DNA of 64,000 nt, from contig NZ_JAASAG010000003.1 of the NCBI RefSeq assembly GCF_012726265.1, forward strand, positions 484,522-548,521, given 5' to 3'. Positions within the stretch are counted from its first letter, which is position 1. Each line of letters starts with the position of its first letter. The DNA comes from Streptomyces sp. HNM0575. Lineage in GTDB: Bacteria > Actinomycetota > Actinomycetes > Streptomycetales > Streptomycetaceae. Shown here in pieces: positions 1-9,222 of this stretch. A model generated the notes under the pieces. It was given only the letters and a program-made list of their open reading frames with translations, ran no database searches and was not told where the DNA came from. The translations under genes were made by a program, and so were the position numbers.

Positions 1-2
1 AC

Positions 3-1277
3 CGCCGGGTCGCCTCGCGCTCGCTGCGCAGGGCCGCGCTGCGCAGCGCCGCCCGGTGGATCGTCGAGCGGCAGGAGAACGACGGCTGCTGGGGCGGCAT
101 CCAGCCGCCCGCCGTCTACTCGCTGATCGCCCTGCGGCTGCTCGGCTACGACCTCGATCACCCGGTGATGCGGGCGGGGTTGGAATCCCTGGACCGGTAC
201 ACGGTGCGGTATGAGACGGCGGGCGGTGAGGACGGTGGCCAGAAGGCGGAGGGCGGCACGGCGCGCATGGTCGAGGCGTGCCAGTCCCCGGTGTGGGACA
301 CCTGCCTGGCCACCATCGCCCTCGCCGACGCCGGGCTTCCGGCGGACCATCCCGCGCTCGTCAAGGCCGCGGACTGGATGCTCGGCGAGCAGGTGCTGCG
401 GCCCGGCGACTGGTCCGTACGCAAGCCTCAACTGCCGCCCGGCGGCTGGGCGTTCGAGTTCGAGAACGACAACTACCCGGACGCCGACGACACCGCGGAG
501 GTCGTGCTCGCGCTGCGCCGCGTACGCCACCACGACCAGGCGCGGGTCGACACCGCCGTGCGCAGGGCCGTGCGCTGGAGCCTGGGCATGCAGTCACGGA
601 GCGGCGCGTGGGGTGCCTTCGACGCCGACAACGACAGCCCCTTCCCCAACCGCCTGCCGTTCTGCGACTTCGGCGAAGTGATCGACCCGCCGTCGGCCGA
701 TGTCACCGCGCACATGGTGGAGATGCTCGCGGCCGAGGGCCGCGGCGACGATCCGCGGGTGCGCAGGGCCGTGTCCTGGCTGCTGTCCGAACAGGAGGTC
801 GGCGGCGCCTGGTTCGGCCGCTGGGGCGTCAACTACGTCTACGGAACGGGCTCCGTCGTGCCGGCGCTCGTCGCCGCCGGGCTGCCCGCCTCCCATCCGG
901 CCGTGCGCCGCGCCGTCGGCTGGCTGGAGAGCGTGCAGAACGGCGACGGCGGCTGGGGCGAGGACCTGCGCTCCTACCGCCCCGGGCACGAACGAGAGTG
1001 GGCCGGACGCGGCACCTCCACCGCCTCGCAGACCGGCTGGGCGCTGCTCGCCCTGCTCGCCGCGGGGGAGCGGGAGTCCATGGCCGTCGAGCAGGGCGTC
1101 AGCTGGCTCGCACGCACGCAGCGGGAGGACGGCTCCTGGGACGAGCCGCACTTCACCGGCACCGGCTTCCCCTGGGACTTCTCCATCAACTACCACCTCT
1201 ACAGGCAGGTCTTCCCGCTCACCGCGCTCGGCCGGTACCTGTACGGCACGGGCACCGGGCCGCAGGAAGAGAGATGA
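3..1277 (+). CDS. shc: Squalene-hopene cyclase, C-terminal part (5' end outside window)
   Basis: This enzyme cyclises squalene to hopene or hopanol at the membrane, the first committed step to hopanoids. The reading frame is open from base 3 without a start, so 424 residues of an enzyme usually about 630-680 long are present. The general-acid motif DADDTA is visible near base 480. Several QW repeats follow (QNGDGGWG, QREDGSW), as does the conserved end FPWDFSINYHLY. The stop overlaps the ATG of the next gene (ATGA), which indicates translational coupling with hpnG. Family assignment is secure from these motifs. Confidence 0.95.
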   Translation, partial: RRVASRSLRRAALRSAARWIVERQENDGCWGGIQPPAVYSLIALRLLGYDLDHPVMRAGLESLDRYTVRYETAGGEDGGQKAEGGTARMVEACQSPVWDTCLATIALADAGLPADHPALVKAADWMLGEQVLRPGDWSVRKPQLPPGGWAFEFENDNYPDADDTAEVVLALRRVRHHDQARVDTAVRRAVRWSLGMQSRSGAWGAFDADNDSPFPNRLPFCDFGEVIDPPSADVTAHMVEMLAAEGRGDDPRVRRAVSWLLSEQEVGGAWFGRWGVNYVYGTGSVVPALVAAGLPASHPAVRRAVGWLESVQNGDGGWGEDLRSYRPGHEREWAGRGTSTASQTGWALLALLAAGERESMAVEQGVSWLARTQREDGSWDEPHFTGTGFPWDFSINYHLYRQVFPLTALGRYLYGTGTGPQEER

Positions 1278-1948
1278 CCGACTCCGGCGACCGCGGCCCG
1301 CTGCTGATCGCCTGCGCGCTGGGCATCGAGCGGCTCGCGCTGCGGCGCCTCGGCGTCTCCCCGTACGGGGCGGACGCGGCGGACGGCACCGGGGGCCCGG
1401 TCACCGTGCTGCGCACCGGCATGGGTCCCCGCGCCGCGGAACGCGCGGTGGAACGGGCGCTGCGGGACGAGCGCGAGCCGGGCGGCACCGCAGTGGTGGC
1501 GACGGGATTCTGCGCCGGGCTCATGCCCGGACTGCACCCCGGCGACCTCGTCGTCGCCGACGAGACACGGGACGCAGCCGGCCGTACGCAGTGCACCGGC
1601 ACACAGCTGCTTGCCGACGCGCTGCGCCCGTACGGAACCGTTCACGTAGGCCCCCTCGCCGGCTCCGCGCACATCGTGCGCGGTCCCGCGCGGGCCGCCC
1701 TGCACGCCGCGACCGCCGCCGTCGCCGCCGACATGGAGTCCGCCGCGACGCTCCGGACCGCCGCACGCACGGGCCCGGCGGGGCGGCAGCGCCCTGTTGC
1801 GGCCGTACGGGTGGTGGTCGACGCCCCCGGACATGAACTCATCCGTCCCGGGACACTGCGAGGTGGAATATCGGCATTCCGCGTTCTTCGCGGCGTTATG
1901 CCCGCATTCCTCGAATGGCACCGATCCTTGCTGCTCCCCTGGAGGTGA
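1274..1948 (+). CDS. hpnG: HpnG-type nucleoside phosphorylase (hopanoid side chain)
   Basis: This is a 224-residue protein of the purine/uridine phosphorylase superfamily. In hopanoid loci HpnG removes adenine from adenosylhopane to give phosphoribosylhopane, which leads to ribosylhopane and bacteriohopanetetrol. Visible features are an N-terminal strand (LLIACALGIER), a glycine-rich ATGFCAGL segment and the family's ADMESAA motif near residue 157, whose Glu contacts ribose. The start is fixed by the ATGA overlap with shc. The position between shc and hpnH matches other actinobacterial clusters. The exact substrate is inferred from context. Confidence 0.85.
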   Translation: MTDSGDRGPLLIACALGIERLALRRLGVSPYGADAADGTGGPVTVLRTGMGPRAAERAVERALRDEREPGGTAVVATGFCAGLMPGLHPGDLVVADETRDAAGRTQCTGTQLLADALRPYGTVHVGPLAGSAHIVRGPARAALHAATAAVAADMESAATLRTAARTGPAGRQRPVAAVRVVVDAPGHELIRPGTLRGGISAFRVLRGVMPAFLEWHRSLLLPWR

Positions 1949-1955
1949 GCGAGTC

Positions 1956-2969
1956 ATGGCCATGCCTCTGCGCCAGACCGTCCGAATCGGCAGCTATCTC
2001 TTCCAGCAGAAGCTGCGAGGCCGCGAGAAGTTCCCGCTGATCGTGGAGTTGGAGCCACTGTTCGCATGCAACCTCAAGTGCGAGGGCTGCGGGAAGATCC
2101 AGCACCCGGCGGGTGTGCTCAAGCAACGGATGCCGGTAGCGCAGGCGGTGGGGGCCGTTACGGAGTCGGGGGCGCCGATGGTGTCCATCGCGGGCGGGGA
2201 GCCGCTGATGCACCCGCAGATCGGGGAGATCGTCCGACAGCTCGTGGCGAAGCGGAAGTACGTCTTCCTCTGCACCAACGCCATGCTGCTGCGCAAGAAG
2301 CTGGACGAGTTCACCCCGTCCCGGTACTTCGCCTTCGCCGTGCACATCGACGGGCTGCGGGAGCGGCACGACGAGTCCGTGGCGAAGGAAGGCGTCTTCG
2401 ACGAGGCCGTCGAGGCGATGAAGGAGGCCAAGCGGCGCGGCTTCCGCGTCACCACCAACTCCACCTTCTTCAACACCGACACCCCGCAGACCGTCATCGA
2501 GGTGCTCGACTACCTCAACGACGAGCTGAAGGTGGACGAGATGATGGTCTCGCCCGCCTACGCCTACGAAAAGGCCCCGGACCAGGAGCACTTCCTCGGC
2601 GTCGAGCAGACCCGCGAACTCTTCCGCAAGGCCTTCGCCGGCGGCAACCGGCGCCGCTGGCGCCTCAATCACAGCCCGCTCTTCCTCGACTTCCTCGAGG
2701 GCAAGGCCGACTTCCCGTGCACCGCGTGGGCCATCCCCAACTACTCCCTCTTCGGCTGGCAGCGGCCCTGCTACCTGATGAGCGACGGCTACGTGCCCAC
2801 GTACAGGGAGCTGGTCGAGGAGACCGACTGGGAGGCGTACGGACGCGGCCGCGACCCGCGCTGCGCCAACTGCATGGCGCACTGCGGCTACGAGCCCACC
2901 GCGGTGCTGGCGACGATGAGTTCGCTCAAGGAGTCGCTGCGCGCGGCACGGGACACCGTGCGCGCCTGA
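1956..2969 (+). CDS. hpnH: Adenosyl-hopene transferase, radical SAM (HpnH)
   Basis: HpnH joins the 5'-deoxyadenosyl group of SAM to hopene to form adenosylhopane. The 337-residue protein has the radical-SAM cluster motif CNLKCEGCGK near residue 31 (CxxxCxxC) and the GGEP segment for SAM binding (SIAGGEPLMHP). Further cysteines lie at the C terminus (CANCMAHCGYEP), as in HpnH/SPASM-like proteins. The ATG at 1956 follows GGAGGTGAG by 5-6 bases. It lies seven bases after hpnG, in one operon. Confidence 0.93.
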   Translation: MAMPLRQTVRIGSYLFQQKLRGREKFPLIVELEPLFACNLKCEGCGKIQHPAGVLKQRMPVAQAVGAVTESGAPMVSIAGGEPLMHPQIGEIVRQLVAKRKYVFLCTNAMLLRKKLDEFTPSRYFAFAVHIDGLRERHDESVAKEGVFDEAVEAMKEAKRRGFRVTTNSTFFNTDTPQTVIEVLDYLNDELKVDEMMVSPAYAYEKAPDQEHFLGVEQTRELFRKAFAGGNRRRWRLNHSPLFLDFLEGKADFPCTAWAIPNYSLFGWQRPCYLMSDGYVPTYRELVEETDWEAYGRGRDPRCANCMAHCGYEPTAVLATMSSLKESLRAARDTVRA

Positions 2970-3072
2970 GACGGCCGCCGGACGGCCGCGGCCGCCGGGC
3001 CGTACGCCACGGGCCGCACATCGCGGGCCGCAGATCACGACGGGAATCCGACACCGGGAAGGGGGCCGGGGG

Positions 3073-4455
3073 ATGAGCGACTTCGACCTCAAGGAGCTGC
3101 TCGCGCAGCGCGCGGCCGAACGGTACGAGCTGCACGCACGCCACCTGAACCACCAGCAGCCGCGGATGCTGCGCACGATCGGCTTCGACAAGGTCTACGA
3201 ACGGGCCGAAGGCGCCCTCCTGTTCGACGCCGACGGCAACGACTACCTCGACATGCTCGCCGGCTTCGGCGTGATGGGGATCGGGCGTCACCACCCCGTG
3301 GTGCGGCAGGCGCTGCACGACGTGCTCGAAGCGCAGCTCGCCGACCTCACCCGCTTCGACTGCCCGCCGCTGCCGGGCCTGCTCGCCGAGCGGCTGCTCG
3401 CTCTCGCGCCGGGAATGGAACGGGTCTACTTCGGCAACAGCGGTACCGAAGCTGTCGAGACGGCGCTGAAGTTCGCCCGCTGCGCCACCGGCCGGTCCCG
3501 GGTCCTCTACTGCGACCACGCCTTCCACGGGCTCACCGCCGGGTCGCTGTCCGTCAACGGCGAGGCGGCCTTCCGCCGCGGCTTCGGCCCGCTGCTGCCG
3601 GACACGGCCGTGCCGCTGGGCGATCTGGCCGCTCTGGAACGGGAGTTGAGGAAGGGAGAGGTCGCGGCGCTCATCGTCGAGCCGATCCAGGGCAAGGGCG
3701 TACACGCCGCACCCCCCGGCTATCTGGCGGCGGCCGGTGAACTGCTGCGCCGGCACGGCGCGTTGCTGATCGTGGACGAGGTGCAGACCGGGCTGGGACG
3801 CACCGGGGACTTCTTCGCCTACCAGCACGAGCCCGACGTCCGGCCGGACCTGGTGTGCGTGGCCAAGGCCCTCTCGGGCGGCTACGTGCCCGTCGGTGCG
3901 ACGCTCGGCAAGGAGTGGATCTTCAAGAAGGTCTACTCGTCGATGGACCGGGTGCAGGTCCACTCGGCGAGCTTCGGTGCCAACGCCCAGGCGATGGCCG
4001 CCGGTCTGGCGACGCTGGCCGTGCTGGAGAACGAGGACCTCACGGCGAGGGCGCGCCGCACGGGCGAGAACCTGCGCGACCGGCTCGCGGCGCTCGTGGG
4101 GGAGTACGAGATGCTGCACGAGGTGCGCGGGCGCGGACTGATGATCGGCATCGAGTTCGGCAAGCCCAAGTCACTCGGGCTGCGCGGCCGTTGGACGATG
4201 CTCCAGGCGGCGCGCAAGGGCCTCTTCGCACAGATGGTGGTCGTGCCGCTGCTCCAGCGCCACCGCATCCTCACCCAGGTCTCCGGCGACGAGCTCGAAG
4301 TCATCAAGCTCACACCGCCGTTGGTGATCGGCGAGGCCGACGCCGACCGGTTCGTCCGCGCGTTCAAGGAGATCATGGACGAGGCGCACGACGGCGGCGG
4401 ACTGATGTGGGAGTTCGGGCGCAATCTGATCAGGCACGCCGCGGCGAACCGCTGA
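3073..4455 (+). CDS. hpnO: Class III aminotransferase, HpnO-like (aminobacteriohopanetriol)
   Basis: This 460-residue PLP enzyme belongs to the class III (acetylornithine/4-aminobutyrate) family. GNSGTEAVE binds the phosphate, LLIVDEVQTGLGRTG holds the PLP-binding Asp, and CVAKALSGGYVPVGA contains the Schiff-base lysine. In hopanoid loci this enzyme aminates the C35 end of the side chain to give aminobacteriohopanetriol. It starts 103 bp after hpnH with GGGGG-rich DNA and a GGGGGATG context. In Streptomyces coelicolor ispG and dxs sit between hpnH and this gene; here they are absent. Substrate is inferred from the neighbourhood. Confidence 0.88.
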   Translation: MSDFDLKELLAQRAAERYELHARHLNHQQPRMLRTIGFDKVYERAEGALLFDADGNDYLDMLAGFGVMGIGRHHPVVRQALHDVLEAQLADLTRFDCPPLPGLLAERLLALAPGMERVYFGNSGTEAVETALKFARCATGRSRVLYCDHAFHGLTAGSLSVNGEAAFRRGFGPLLPDTAVPLGDLAALERELRKGEVAALIVEPIQGKGVHAAPPGYLAAAGELLRRHGALLIVDEVQTGLGRTGDFFAYQHEPDVRPDLVCVAKALSGGYVPVGATLGKEWIFKKVYSSMDRVQVHSASFGANAQAMAAGLATLAVLENEDLTARARRTGENLRDRLAALVGEYEMLHEVRGRGLMIGIEFGKPKSLGLRGRWTMLQAARKGLFAQMVVVPLLQRHRILTQVSGDELEVIKLTPPLVIGEADADRFVRAFKEIMDEAHDGGGLMWEFGRNLIRHAAANR

Positions 4456-4481
4456 GCACGCCGGCCGCGCCCCTGCTCAGC
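4451..4481. terminator. Bidirectional hairpin between hpnO and the phosphatase gene
   Basis: An 8-bp perfect inverted repeat (GCTGAGCA / TGCTCAGC) encloses a 15-base GC-rich loop. It includes the hpnO stop and lies just before the convergent stop at 4488. Without a T-run its function as a terminator is inferred. Confidence 0.5.
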
Positions 4482-4487
4482 CGTCCC

Positions 4488-5279
4488 TCAGCCGTCCTCC
4501 AGCATCCTCTCCTGAAGGCGCTCACGGGTGGCCCGGTCCAGGCCCAGCCCCTCGGTGAGATACCGCTCGACGCCGCCCCACGTCTCCTCGATGGTGGTCA
4601 TGGCGGCGGCGAGGTAGGCGGCACGGGCGTCGAAGAGCGGTGAGAGCAGCTCCGCCACCTCGGGAGACACCTCGCCCTTCGCGCCCCGGTGCATCTTGTA
4701 CCTGCGATGGGGCGAGTTGGAGCGCAGATAGTCGGCCTCGATCGCCTCCTGGTCCACGCCGACGGCCATCAGCGTCACCGCGACCGAGAGACCCGCGCGG
4801 TCCTTGCCCGCCGCGCAGTGCATCAGCGCGGGCACGCTGTCCTCCGCGAGCGTGTGCAGGATCCGGCTGTGCTCAGCGGTGCGGTTCTTGATCATCGAGC
4901 GGTACGAGGCGATCATGCGGGCCGCGCCCTGCCCGTCCGCGAGCACGGTGCGCAGCTGGTCCAGCTCGCCGTCGCGCACCATCTTCCAGAACTCCGCGCC
5001 GTCGGCGGGGTCGGAGAGCGGGATGTTGAGGTTGCGCACGCCCGGCAGCTCCACGTCCGGGCCCTCCAGGGCCTGGTCCGCGGAGTTGCGGAAGTCGAAG
5101 ACCGTGTGCAGTCCCAGGCCGCCCAGGAACCGGGCGTCCTCCGGGGTCGCGTGCGCGAGATGGCCGCTCCGGAAGAGCACGCCGTGCCGGAGGCGCCGCC
5201 CGTCCGCCGTCGGCACTCCGCCGACGTCGCGGAAGTTGCGCACCCCGGTCAACGTGGGTTCGGTGGACTGCTGGCTCAC
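4488..5279 (-). CDS. Tyrosine-protein phosphatase (PtpB/DSP-like)
   Basis: This 263-residue cytosolic protein has the P-loop HCAAGKDRAG near residue 157, the CX5R signature of the bacterial PtpB-like and atypical dual-specificity phosphatases. In these enzymes the Lys-Asp pair supports phosphoinositide as well as phosphotyrosine activity. An N-terminal NFRDVGG motif and a FDFRNSADQ segment are typical of the family. The gene is monocistronic and convergent with hpnO. A substrate cannot be read from the sequence. Confidence 0.88.
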   Translation of the reverse strand: MSQQSTEPTLTGVRNFRDVGGVPTADGRRLRHGVLFRSGHLAHATPEDARFLGGLGLHTVFDFRNSADQALEGPDVELPGVRNLNIPLSDPADGAEFWKMVRDGELDQLRTVLADGQGAARMIASYRSMIKNRTAEHSRILHTLAEDSVPALMHCAAGKDRAGLSVAVTLMAVGVDQEAIEADYLRSNSPHRRYKMHRGAKGEVSPEVAELLSPLFDARAAYLAAAMTTIEETWGGVERYLTEGLGLDRATRERLQERMLEDG

Positions 5280-5674
5280 GGATGCTCCTCGTCTGTGCGA
5301 CGGCGTGCTGCCCGCACCGACGATACGACATGGTCAGGGTGCGGCCGGTGTGCCCGAGTGCGCCCATCACGCACGGTCTCGCGGCGCCCGCCGTGGGTGT
5401 CCGTCCGTTTCGTCACTCGTGGTGCCGTGTGTGCCGCGAGGGTCGAATTCAGGCCCCATATCGGGGTTGCGGCCTGAACGCCGCCGGGGGCGACGTGAGG
5501 GGCGCTCCGATGCGCATATGCCGGTGTCAGCGAACGGACCCGGTCCTGCATGCATGCGTATGCGCTGTTCGTCCGTATCGGATCACGCGGTGTGCCGGAC
5601 AGGGGGATTCCGGTTGTGAATCGGTTCATGGGGAACGTGGCGCAGGCCGTCCGCGCGCGGGGCCGTGGTCTTGT

Positions 5675-5701
5675 GAACTCGCCTGTTCCGTCCGCGAGTT
5701 C
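5675..5701. promoter_or_regulatory. Inverted repeat GAACTCGC-N11-GCGAGTTC
   Basis: This is a perfect 8-bp inverted repeat with an 11-base spacer, and a further half site (GAACTCG) lies near 5724. It is a candidate operator about 350 bp before cvnA. The binding factor is unknown. Confidence 0.4.
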
Positions 5702-5812
5702 GCAGCTCATCGGTGATGAATCGGTGAACTCGGTGACGGCCGGGCCGACTTGAGGGGGCTCCGGTCCGGTGTCCGCCGCCCCCGCCGCCGGGTGGCGAGC
5801 AAGTGGCTAAGA

Positions 5813-5841
5813 GTAACTGAGGGGCTGCACAAGGCAGTTAC
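5813..5841. promoter_or_regulatory. Inverted repeat GTAACTG-N15-CAGTTAC before conservon
   Basis: This is a perfect 7-bp inverted repeat with a 15-base spacer, about 200 bp upstream of the chosen cvnA start. The spacing suggests a dimeric regulator site or a structured leader. Confidence 0.45.
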
Positions 5842-6041
5842 GCTCACCTCGCGTGACCCTGTGACTACGACAGCGATCTTCACTCGTTAGGAGCTGGCGA
5901 AGGGTGGCGAATATGTCATCCGCGTCCGTGATGAGTGGTTGTGCGCATTAGCTTGGCCGAGGCGCTGCCAGAGCTGACGTGCCCTGTGCCCGTGCTTCGA
6001 AGAAGCCCACCAGCCGACCTTGCGATCAACCGAGGAATCCG

Positions 6042-8204
6042 ATGTCTGAACCCCCGAACCATGCGGTGCATACAGGAAGGGGAAGATCCGGCCCGGCACC
6101 GACGTCAGGGCCCCACCCCGGGAACGCCCCGCTTCCGGTCGCAGCTCAGGGGCCCCGCGACTCCGCCACGCAGGCCGCCACGGCAGCGCTCGCAGGGCAC
6201 GCGGCGGCCGCGGCATCCGCAGCGCCCTCGGCCAACGGTTCCAGGCGACGGCACGGCCGCACTCCCGTACGTCAGAGCCCGGGCGACGCGGCGCTCAGGC
6301 TCCGCATGGTGCGCCTGGCCGTCTTCCCCGCGTCCGTCATCGCCGTCGCGGGCGCAGCCGTGGTCGCGTACGTGATGACCGCCGAGGGCAGCATCCGCGC
6401 CTCGGGGGCGCCCGCGCGGGGCGACGGCGGGCTCGTGCTCTGGATCGTCCTCGCCGCGGCGCTCTTACTCGTGTGCGGCGTCATCGTCGTCGCCGCGCAC
6501 TCCGCCACCGTCCAGGCCCGTCGCGCGCTGGAGCGCCAGACCGAGCTGCGCCGCTCCGTGGCACGCGGGCGGTCCGACATCCGCGCCCTGCTGAGCAGCC
6601 TCGAACAGGGCGCCCGCCCCCGTCCCCGCCCGCTGCCGGCGCTGCCCGAACCCGACGTGCAGGCAGACGCGTTCGAGCTCCTGGCCCATGAACTCGCCCA
6701 CGCCCAGCACTCCGCGGAGACCGCCGTCACCGAGGCCGTGGCGCTCGTACGCAGCAACTCCAGCGGCAGCGAGGAGAAGGTCGAGGTCTTCGTCAACCTC
6801 GCCCGTCGCCTCCAGTCGCTCGTACACCGCGAGATCGAGCTGCTCGACGAGCTGGAGAACGAGGTCGAGGATCCCGATCTGCTCAAGGGGCTCTTCCACG
6901 TCGACCACCTCGCGACCCGAATCCGGCGGCACGCGGAGAACCTCGCCGTGCTGGGCGGTGCCGTCTCCCGCCGCCAGTGGAGCCGCCCGGTCACCATGAC
7001 CGAGGTGCTGCGCTCGTCCATCGCGGAGGTCGAGCAGTATCCGCGGGTCAAGCTCGTGCCGCCGATCGAGGGCACCCTGCGCGGTCACGCCGTGGCCGAC
7101 GTGATCCACCTGCTGGCCGAACTCGTCGAGAACGCAACGGTGTTCTCCGCTCCGCAGACCCAAGTGCTGCTCCGTGCGCAGCATGTGACGGCGGGTCTGG
7201 CCATCGAGGTCGAGGACCGCGGCCTGGGCATGCCCGCCGCCGAGCAGAACCGTATGAACGCCGTGCTCTCCGACCCCGAGCGCATCGACGTCGGCGAGCT
7301 GCTACAGGACGGACGGATCGGGCTGTTCGTGGTCTCGGCGCTCGCCCAGCGGCACGGCATCGTCGTACAGCTTCAGAGCAACATCTACGGGGGCATCCAG
7401 GCCGTGCTGGTGCTGCCGCGCGAGGTCCTCGGCGACGAGCCCGCGAGCCCGGTGGAGCAGTCCGGCGCGGCCGTCGCCACCGGTACGGCCGCGGCCCGGA
7501 ACGGGGCGGCCCGCATGCCGCATGCCCGTACGGAGAGCACCGAGCATCCGCTGCCGGCGGCCCCGGAGGGAGCGCGTCAGCCGCAGCCGCCACTCCAGCC
7601 GCAGGCCTCGCTCCACTCGCAGGACCCGCTTCAGTCGCAGGCCTCGCAGGATCCGCTTCAGTCGCAGGAGGGGGCGCATCCGCAGTCCCGGCCCCTGCCG
7701 GAGCCGCGGTCCCGGTCCGAGGCGCACGCTCACGCCCAGTCCCAGTCCCAGTCCCAGCTCGGGTCGCGGGCGCAGTCCGGGGCGGACGACTCGACGGCCC
7801 CGTCGCCCGCCGCGGCCTCGTACTCCCCGCCGCGGCCCGGCGCGGAGCCCCGCCTCCCGGGGCACTCACGGCGCCAGACGTCCGCGCCCGCTTCCCAGCC
7901 CGCAACCGCCGCCGTGAACGGCGAGCGTCCCGAACTGCCGCGGCGCCGGCGCCAGGAGCATCTCGCGCCCGAGCTTCGTGAGGCACCGCCCGCGCGGGGC
8001 GGTGAGCCGGGCGGCACCTCCTGGGACGCGACGACGCAGGGCCACGATCCCGGCCTGATGGCCGCCTTCCAGCGCGGTACGAGCCGCGCCGAGGAATCCG
8101 ACGGCGACGCCGCAGGCCCCGGCCCGGGTCCCGACGCCGGCGCGAGCACAGGCATGAGCACAGGCACGAGCACCGGCAACGAAGCTCCCCACCCCGCCGA
8201 CTGA
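6042..8204 (+). CDS. cvnA: Conservon sensor-kinase-like protein CvnA (contains TTA codon)
   Basis: This 720-residue membrane protein heads a conservon. After a Pro/Ala-rich N terminus, two membrane segments lie at about residues 93-113 and 131-153. A helical region follows (HLATRIRRHAENL near 290), then a GHKL ATPase domain with N-box ELVENATVF near 360, G-box DRGLGM near 393 and GRIGLFVV near 425. The last 240 residues are disordered and rich in Gln, Ser and Pro, with repeated LQSQ units. Conservon kinases signal to the CvnB-C-D roadblock/GTPase set at the membrane. The ATG at 6042 has GAGGA 5 bases upstream. Codon 142 is TTA (6465-6467), so translation should depend on the bldA tRNA. Confidence 0.9.
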   Translation: MSEPPNHAVHTGRGRSGPAPTSGPHPGNAPLPVAAQGPRDSATQAATAALAGHAAAAASAAPSANGSRRRHGRTPVRQSPGDAALRLRMVRLAVFPASVIAVAGAAVVAYVMTAEGSIRASGAPARGDGGLVLWIVLAAALLLVCGVIVVAAHSATVQARRALERQTELRRSVARGRSDIRALLSSLEQGARPRPRPLPALPEPDVQADAFELLAHELAHAQHSAETAVTEAVALVRSNSSGSEEKVEVFVNLARRLQSLVHREIELLDELENEVEDPDLLKGLFHVDHLATRIRRHAENLAVLGGAVSRRQWSRPVTMTEVLRSSIAEVEQYPRVKLVPPIEGTLRGHAVADVIHLLAELVENATVFSAPQTQVLLRAQHVTAGLAIEVEDRGLGMPAAEQNRMNAVLSDPERIDVGELLQDGRIGLFVVSALAQRHGIVVQLQSNIYGGIQAVLVLPREVLGDEPASPVEQSGAAVATGTAAARNGAARMPHARTESTEHPLPAAPEGARQPQPPLQPQASLHSQDPLQSQASQDPLQSQEGAHPQSRPLPEPRSRSEAHAHAQSQSQSQLGSRAQSGADDSTAPSPAAASYSPPRPGAEPRLPGHSRRQTSAPASQPATAAVNGERPELPRRRRQEHLAPELREAPPARGGEPGGTSWDATTQGHDPGLMAAFQRGTSRAEESDGDAAGPGPGPDAGASTGMSTGTSTGNEAPHPAD

Positions 8205-8410
8205 GGCCGGGCCGGTGCGTTTTCCGCGATCCTCCGGCCTGCGGCACGGGCGTTCCCACCTGCCCACCGTTGCGGCGGATCAGACGTCCCCGAGCTCGCG
8301 GCCGTACGCATTCGCCGCGGGCCTGATTCCGAGATTCCGACGGACCGGTACGGGCACGGCCTCGTCCCGCCCGCTCCGCGGTTCCCGCCCTGAAGGAGAA
8401 GAACGCGATC

Positions 8411-8827
8411 ATGGTGAGCGAAGCCCCCATCGGCCACTCGGCAGACCTGTCGTGGCTGTTGACCGGACTCGTACAGCGCGTGCCTCACACGCGCAGTGCG
8501 CTCCTGCTGTCCTCCGACGGTCTGGTGAAGGCCGTGCACGGCCTGGAGACCGACACCGCCGACCACATGGCGGCCCTGGCGTCCGGGCTCTACTCGCTCG
8601 CACGCAGCGCAGGCGTGCGCCTCGGCGACGGCGGTGACGTGCGCCAGGTCGTCGTGGAGCTCGACACGTCGCTGCTCTTCGTCTCGACGGCGGGCCAGGG
8701 CGCCTGCATCGCCGTCCTGGCCGGGCGGGACGCCGACGCCGCCGTGCTCGGATACGAGATGGCGATGCTCGTCAAGAGCGTCCGCCCCTATCTGGGCACG
8801 CCCGCACGCCAGCCGGCCGGCCACTGA
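8411..8827 (+). CDS. cvnB: Roadblock/LC7 domain protein CvnB
   Basis: This 138-residue protein is almost entirely one roadblock/LC7 (dynein light chain-like) domain, starting at DLSWLLTGLVQRV with the usual SSDGLVKA and GDVRQVVVE strands. In conservons CvnB acts with CvnC to regulate the small GTPase CvnD, probably as a membrane-associated complex. It follows cvnA after 206 bp and has the ribosome binding site GAAGGAGAAG. Its stop is 9 bases from the cvnC ATG. Confidence 0.93.
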   Translation: MVSEAPIGHSADLSWLLTGLVQRVPHTRSALLLSSDGLVKAVHGLETDTADHMAALASGLYSLARSAGVRLGDGGDVRQVVVELDTSLLFVSTAGQGACIAVLAGRDADAAVLGYEMAMLVKSVRPYLGTPARQPAGH

Positions 8828-8835
8828 GGCGCCGG

Positions 8836-9222
8836 ATGAGAAGACGGCAGCCGTCAGAGGTGCCGTTGCTCGACGACGACGCGGGGCGGCTGATCCGCCC
8901 GTACACCGTCAGCAACGGACGTACGAAGCCCTCGGCCCAGTTCGACCTGCTGACCATGGTGATGGCCACCGGCGACCGCCCGTACAGCTATCTCGGACCG
9001 GACCACAGCCATGTGCTCAAGCTCTGCGGCGGCCCCGTCTCGGTGGCCGAGATCGCCGCGCAGATAGCCCAGCCCGCAGTGGTCACCAAGGTGCTGCTGT
9101 CCGACCTGGTGGACTGCGGAGCGATCACTTCGCGTGCTCCGGGACGTGCGCCGCTGGGCAACGACCCGACCGATCGACAACTGCTGGAGGCGGTGCTGGA
9201 TGGGCTCCGTAGACGACTCTGA
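8836..9222 (+). CDS. cvnC: DUF742 protein CvnC
   Basis: This 128-residue DUF742 protein has the family's hallmarks: an N-terminal RPYTVSNGRT-like segment, the central LCGGPVSVAEIAAQ helix and a C-terminal LLEAVLDGLRRRL. In conservons CvnC interacts with CvnB and CvnD. The fold is a winged helix, but it is not known to bind DNA. GAGG lies 6 bases before the ATG, and the end overlaps cvnD by 23 bases, a sign of coupled translation. Confidence 0.92.
   Translation: MRRRQPSEVPLLDDDAGRLIRPYTVSNGRTKPSAQFDLLTMVMATGDRPYSYLGPDHSHVLKLCGGPVSVAEIAAQIAQPAVVTKVLLSDLVDCGAITSRAPGRAPLGNDPTDRQLLEAVLDGLRRRL

Larger units (their letters stand above)
5280..6041. other. Long intergenic region upstream of conservon
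   Basis: This stretch of about 760 bp holds the divergent promoters of the phosphatase and conservon genes. No ORF in it has a convincing start or coding pattern. It contains two inverted repeats listed separately, and further GTGAACTCG-like half sites near 5724. It is less GC-rich near 5800-5960. Confidence 0.6.

Noticed and set aside
1896..3191. Minus-strand frame of 431 codons opposite hpnH
   Set aside because: Shadow of the radical-SAM gene; no start signal or motif.
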